A stretch of DNA of 64,000 bases from positions 1 through 64,000 of the forward strand of contig NZ_ASJD01000003.1 in NCBI RefSeq assembly GCF_000691165.1. Reading direction: 5' to 3'. The position numbers and the translations under genes were made by a program. The stretch comes from Bacillus safensis FO-36b. Lineage in GTDB: Bacteria; Bacillota; Bacilli; Bacillales; Bacillaceae. A model generated the notes under the pieces. That model ran no database searches. It had not been told where the DNA came from and saw only the letters and a list, made by a program, of their open reading frames with translations. Positions 60,722 to 64,000 of the stretch are shown here, piece by piece; the stretch's first letter is position 1, and every line of letters begins with the position of its first letter.

Positions 60722-62071
60722 ATGAGATTAAAAAATAAGATTCAGCTTTATACGTCGTTGTCTTTGTTTTTAATGGTGCTCTTGTTTCATACAGCCATTT
60801 ATTTTATTTTTTCGATGACCTTGACGCAAAAAGATATGTCCCGCTTGTCTGAGGTGGCTGAAAATATTGCCATTGCTTTAAAAAAATCAGAGGAAGAGGG
60901 TCTTCCGTCCTCGGAGCTGCTGAAGGCGTACCTGCCTCAAAATGGTATGATCCGAGTCGTGACAGAAACGGGAGAGTCAAAACTGACTGTCACAAAGGAA
61001 TCAACGTTTAGCTCACTGCCTTTTACATACGAATCTGGCCAGACAGCAGAAATCAAAGAATACAATAAGCATATGATTGCGTTCGCTGCTATTCCGGTCA
61101 TTTGGACAAATGGTGAGATTATGTCGCTTCAAGTATATGAAGAAATCGAAAATACGGAAGAGAACTTAGCGTTATTAAAAATGATTTTAATCGCTACCGG
61201 CGTTTTGTTTATTGTGCTTTCCTATTTTGCAGGCCACGTTTTAACAAAGCAAATTGTCCGGCCGATTAGCAGAATGACGAATACCATGAAGGCAAGTATG
61301 AAAGAGAAGGCGTTTAAACGAATTGAATTAACAGGCGATTCAAAGGATGAACTATATCAAATGGGACAAACCTTTAATGAAATGTCCGAGATTCTCGAGA
61401 AGCATTATGAAAAAGAACAGCAATTTTTGCATGATGCCTCCCATGAATTGAAGACACCGATTACCGTCATTATGAGCTACAGCAATTTACTCAAACGCTG
61501 GGGGCAAACACGTCCAGAGGTTGTAGAAGAATCCTCCCAAGCGATTCATGATGAAGCGAAAAAAATGAAAAGACTGACAGATCAATTATTGACATTGGCG
61601 AAAAACGGCCAGCCGTTATACTTGGATATGAAGCCGGTTGATCTTGGTCATTTGTGCAAGCAGCTTTGTCATACACTTGAAGTGGCTACCAATCGAACGA
61701 TTCAATCTCATGTGCAGACAGATCAGCCGCTGATCGCAGAAGGAGACGAAGAGAAAATCAAACAGCTTTTGACCATCTTAATTGATAATGCGGTCAAATA
61801 TAGCAGAGAGCCAGTTGATGTGACCTGCGGATGGGCAGAAGACAAGCCTTTTATTTCAGTGATTGATCAAGGAATTGGCATAAAAGAAGAGGATCTGCCG
61901 AAAATCTTTGACCGCTTTTTCCGTGTGGATGAAGCGAGAAACAGTGAGACGGGCGGAACCGGACTCGGTCTTTCAATTGCGAAGCAAATTGCAGAAGAAC
62001 ATGAGGCCGAGCTGAAGGTAGACAGCCGTATCGGCGAAGGGACAGCCATGACCATTCTTTTTCAGAAATAA
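60722..62071 (+). CDS. ykoH: Sensor histidine kinase YkoH
   Basis: 449 residues. Two membrane segments (about 10-32 and 155-175) enclose an extracellular sensor loop of about 120 residues; then HAMP, H-box FLHDASHELKTPITVIMSYS, N-box LIDNAVKYSRE, G1 VIDQGIGIKEEDLPKIFDRF and G2 TGGTGLGLSIAKQI. Phosphorylates YkoG three bases upstream in the operon. The signal is unknown. Confidence 0.88.
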   Translation: MRLKNKIQLYTSLSLFLMVLLFHTAIYFIFSMTLTQKDMSRLSEVAENIAIALKKSEEEGLPSSELLKAYLPQNGMIRVVTETGESKLTVTKESTFSSLPFTYESGQTAEIKEYNKHMIAFAAIPVIWTNGEIMSLQVYEEIENTEENLALLKMILIATGVLFIVLSYFAGHVLTKQIVRPISRMTNTMKASMKEKAFKRIELTGDSKDELYQMGQTFNEMSEILEKHYEKEQQFLHDASHELKTPITVIMSYSNLLKRWGQTRPEVVEESSQAIHDEAKKMKRLTDQLLTLAKNGQPLYLDMKPVDLGHLCKQLCHTLEVATNRTIQSHVQTDQPLIAEGDEEKIKQLLTILIDNAVKYSREPVDVTCGWAEDKPFISVIDQGIGIKEEDLPKIFDRFFRVDEARNSETGGTGLGLSIAKQIAEEHEAELKVDSRIGEGTAMTILFQK

Positions 62072-62079
62072 ATGGGTCT

Positions 62080-62112
62080 TTTCTCATCAATTTCTCATTT
62101 CCTCCTTATAAA
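62080..62112 (+). promoter_or_regulatory. Tandem TTTCTCAT repeats and -10 ahead of the first PepSY gene
   Basis: TTTCTCAT at 62080-62087 and again at 62091-62098, 11 bp start to start, one helical turn, followed by TATAAA at 62107. No -35 box is seen, so activation by an OmpR-type regulator such as YkoG is likely. Confidence 0.65.
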
Positions 62113-62137
62113 ATAGGAAATAGGAAGGAGGCGCTGC

Positions 62138-62827
62138 ATGTCTAGAAAAACGAAAATGGTGCTTGCGCTCGCAGGATGTCTTGTGATTCTTGCGGCCTTT
62201 GCAATGCTCATGATCCAAACCATTGATCAAAAAATATTAAGTGAAGCAGAAATGAAAAAAATGATCGCAAAAGACTACAATGGAAACATTACACATATTG
62301 ATTTAATCAATCATAAACAGGACTATACAATGACGCTGGAAAATGCAAATGGCATCTATCAAATCATTGCATCTTCTGCAAGCGGTCAAATGAAAGAAAT
62401 TAGACAGTTAAAAAGCTATCAAAAGCCAAATGAAAAAAATGCTGAGCTCCAGGCAGAAGAGGCGGCTGTTAAAAAGGTGAGCGGAACTGTCATTCAAAAA
62501 AAAGAGACGTCAGATCGTTTCATTTTTACCATCCAATCAAAAAAAGAATTATATCAAGTCGAGGTCGACAAACAGTCATTTAAGGTGCTTGAAGCAGAAA
62601 AGAAAAAACCAACCTCTAAAGAAAAGAAGCTTACGAAAATCACTGTCGAGGAAGCCATCCAAATTGCCGTCAAAGAAGTTGGCGGAACAGTGGATGATGC
62701 TGATCTTGAAACATTCAGCGGTATGCTCGTATTTGAGGTGGAGCTGGATTTGCCTGACGGAAGAGAGGCGGAGGTGCTTGTGAACGCCTATACAGGGGAT
62801 ATTGAGGGCATTACGTACGAAAACTAA
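62138..62827 (+). CDS. Membrane-anchored PepSY-domain protein (YkoI/YkoJ-like), first copy
   Basis: 229 residues. N-terminal membrane anchor (MVLALAGCLVILAAFAMLMI), then two or three PepSY-like units: ILSEAEMKKMIAKDYNGNI, ELQAEEAAVKKVSGT and the clearest, KITVEEAIQIAVKEVGGTVD. PepSY domains are extracytoplasmic and often inhibit or sense proteases. B. subtilis places ykoI and ykoJ after ykoGH; I cannot say which this corresponds to. Preceded by AGGAAGGAGG. Confidence 0.75.
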   Translation: MSRKTKMVLALAGCLVILAAFAMLMIQTIDQKILSEAEMKKMIAKDYNGNITHIDLINHKQDYTMTLENANGIYQIIASSASGQMKEIRQLKSYQKPNEKNAELQAEEAAVKKVSGTVIQKKETSDRFIFTIQSKKELYQVEVDKQSFKVLEAEKKKPTSKEKKLTKITVEEAIQIAVKEVGGTVDDADLETFSGMLVFEVELDLPDGREAEVLVNAYTGDIEGITYEN

Positions 62828-62831
62828 TCCT

Positions 62832-62873
62832 TTTCTCATGATATTCTCATGTTTCTTTCCTTCCTTTATCATC
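62832..62873 (+). promoter_or_regulatory. Tandem TTTCTCAT-type repeats ahead of the second PepSY gene
   Basis: TTTCTCAT at 62832-62839 and ATTCTCAT at 62843-62850, again 11 bp apart, with TATCAT near 62866 as a possible -10. Same architecture as at 62080. Confidence 0.65.
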
Positions 62874-62914
62874 TTGTTTTCTTAAGATAGAGAAGAAATC
62901 AAACAGAGGAGGAA

Positions 62915-63439
62915 TTGAACATGATGAAAAAAGTACTAGTAGCTACAGCATTAACGGGAACTCTTGTCGCAGGTGGTTTCACACTTCAAGCGCAAAATAC
63001 AAATCAAACAGCAAACGCCGAGCAAGTCGTGCAAAAGAAATCGTCATTTGTTTCAAAGAAACAAGCTGAAAAAGCAGCCTTAAAAGTGGTGAAAGGCTAT
63101 GTGGATGATGTGGATCTTGAGCGTAAAAAAGGAAAATGGGTGTATGAGGTCGAGATCAAAAAAGGCGGCTTTGAATATAAAGTATATGTCGATGCAAAAA
63201 CTGGAAAAGCGATGAATGATCCAGTCAAAGAAAAGAAACAGAACGTGAAGATCACGAAAAAACAGGCTGAAAAAATGGCTCTTGCAAAAGTAAAAGGCAC
63301 AGTCACTGATTCTGATCTAGATAAAGAAAATGGTGTGTACATTTACGAAATTGAAATCACAACACCAAGCGGCGAGGAAGTTGATTTTGAGATTTCCGCT
63401 AAAACAGGCAAAATCCTGAAGCAAGAATGGGATGATTAA
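62915..63439 (+). CDS. Secreted PepSY-domain protein, second copy
   Basis: 174 residues. Signal peptide (MMKKVLVATALTGTLVAGG..., likely cleavage near NANA/AEQ, about residue 36), then two PepSY units: FVSKKQAEKAALKVVKGYVD and KITKKQAEKMALAKVKGTVT, each ending in a DLE/DLDxE-gY-YEVEI strand pair. Predicted secreted or wall-located. Start ATG behind GAGGAGG; a second ATG follows at once. Confidence 0.78.
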   Translation: MNMMKKVLVATALTGTLVAGGFTLQAQNTNQTANAEQVVQKKSSFVSKKQAEKAALKVVKGYVDDVDLERKKGKWVYEVEIKKGGFEYKVYVDAKTGKAMNDPVKEKKQNVKITKKQAEKMALAKVKGTVTDSDLDKENGVYIYEIEITTPSGEEVDFEISAKTGKILKQEWDD

Positions 63440-63448
63440 GCTATGACC

Positions 63449-63684
63449 AAACCTTACACTTTCATGTGTAAGGTTTTCATCGTGTAGACAAACCCTCGCA
63501 TTCTTTGTCAGTCCTGCGCTCCGGTGCTCACGAATGTCAAATTCGCTCCGCTCCGGTGCTCGCCCTTCCTAGACTGCAAAGGTTTTCTATCACGCTGAAT
63601 AGAAGACAAAGGGCTAAATAAAGATCATTTTAGCCCTTTGTCAACAATCTGCAAACCTTACACTTTCATGTGTAAGGTTTTTTC
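63449..63684. repeat. Dispersed intergenic repeat, copy D, flanked by duplicated terminator hairpins
   Basis: Core 63487-63642 (156 bp) from GACAAACCCTCGCATTCTTT to a right-end hairpin GGGCTAAA..TTTAGCCC and CTTTGTC, nearly identical to copy B. The PepSY gene's terminator hairpin, AAACCTTACACTTTCATGTG with the closing TAAGGTTT, occurs at 63449-63476 and again at 63653-63680, followed on both sides by T-run and CAT. Confidence 0.87.
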
Positions 63685-63719
63685 ATTGGGACAAACTACG
63701 GGAAAGGAGGCGAGAGAAT

Positions 63720-63860
63720 ATGAAGAAAAAAGAAGAAGAGCAAACAATGGATCACGCGGAATACGTTCCGCATCCTGATGGAGAAGGATATGCTTTGTTT
63801 TTGCATGATTCCTTTCATCTCCTCTCCCAAGAGGATATGAATCAGCCTGAAGAGGAATAA
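63720..63860 (+). CDS. Small acidic protein, 46 residues, unknown
   Basis: ATG 63720 is preceded by AAAGGAGG, and the frame runs 46 codons to TAA at 63858: MKKKEEEQTMDHAEYVPHPD, then GEGYALFLHDSFHLLSQEDM and NQPEEE. Highly charged at both ends, histidine-rich in the middle, no membrane segment. A hairpin terminator follows. Strong ribosome binding site plus terminator make it a likely real gene; family unknown. Confidence 0.6.
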   Translation: MKKKEEEQTMDHAEYVPHPDGEGYALFLHDSFHLLSQEDMNQPEEE

Positions 63861-63871
63861 AAAGACATGAA

Positions 63872-63909
63872 AAGGGCGATGGCTGAGCTGTCTATCGCTC
63901 TTTTTTTTG
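63872..63909 (+). terminator. Terminator of the 46-residue ORF
   Basis: Stem AGGGCGAT / ATCGCTCT with T8. Confidence 0.8.
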
Positions 63910-63950
63910 AAAAGTAAGCGAATACATAAGGATACTTGGCATCTTGCTTA

Positions 63951-63979
63951 TTGACATCATTCCGCTTTTTCTGTAATCT
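63951..63979 (+). promoter_or_regulatory. Promoter of a gene beyond the window
   Basis: TTGACA (63951-63956), 17-base spacer, TAATCT (63974-63979), 21 bases before the window end. Confidence 0.55.
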
Positions 63980-64000
63980 CAGTGTGTTAACAATATGAGA

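Noticed and set aside
1..64000. CRISPR arrays, tRNA or rRNA genes, complete insertion sequences
   Set aside because: None seen. The only repeated DNA is the intergenic element described at 26.9, 37.5, 48.1, 55.2 and 63.5 kb, and its spacing is not CRISPR-like.

Overview
The window is a chromosomal segment of a low-GC Firmicute, most likely a member of the Bacillus pumilus group (pumilus/safensis/altitudinis). The basis is moderate GC content, strong AGGAGG-type ribosome binding sites with frequent TTG/GTG starts, and proteins that read as close relatives of B. subtilis proteins. The gene order is also largely that of the B. subtilis stretch running from PBSX to ykoGH: yjqB, xkdA, xlyA, spoIISABC, pit, ykaA, steT, mhqA, htrA, proG, dppA-E, ykfA-D, ykgA, ykhA, ykkB-like, ykkC, ykkD, purU, proBA, ohrA, ohrR, ohrB, guaD, metE, ispA, ykoG, ykoH. 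Names were assigned from memory of these families; no search was run.

Region by region. Bases 1-95 are the C-terminus of a flagellin. An FAD oxidoreductase, a soluble chemoreceptor-like protein and a small secreted or membrane-anchored protein follow. At 3295-5702 lie yjqB, xkdA and xlyA, the genes that border prophage PBSX in B. subtilis. Here xkdA and xlyA are about 300 bp apart, so the phage body is absent. The SpoIISABC toxin/antitoxin genes and the phosphate transporter pair pit-ykaA follow.

From about 8.8 to 26.85 kb there is a metabolic block not found at this place in B. subtilis. It holds an ASCH protein, gamma-glutamyltranspeptidase, a sulfate-type ABC transporter, a galactitol-type PTS with a zinc dehydrogenase and two cre sites, an acetoin-dehydrogenase-like E1alpha/E1beta/E2/E3 operon ending in two SDR proteins, and a SorC-family regulator. 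Conserved order resumes at 27 kb with steT, mhqA (with a perfect MhqR-type operator), htrA, proG and the dpp-ykf operon for murein-peptide uptake and recycling (dipeptide/oligopeptide ABC transporter, LD-carboxypeptidase, Ala-Glu epimerase, gamma-glutamyl endopeptidase). A PadR/HAAS membrane-protein pair, a single-chain Ada protein, a YrzI-type peptide gene, the guanidine-I riboswitch with ykkCD, purU, a T-box with proBA, an inserted Rap-Phr pair, the two Ohr peroxidases with OhrR, guaD, metE under a cobalamin riboswitch, ispA, and a YkoGH two-component system with two PepSY proteins complete the window.

The most unusual non-coding signal is a dispersed intergenic repeat of about 160 bp. Three copies and two partial copies sit at or beside rho-independent terminators. 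In at least two cases (37.5 kb and 63.5 kb) the terminator hairpin itself is present on both sides of the repeat, as if a short mobile element had inserted into a terminator and duplicated it. Other items worth attention are the PBSX-empty locus, the SorC-linked dehydrogenase cluster with an apparently inactive SDR and a double peripheral-subunit-binding E2, tandem 11-bp direct repeats in front of both PepSY genes, and several genes of under 60 codons.
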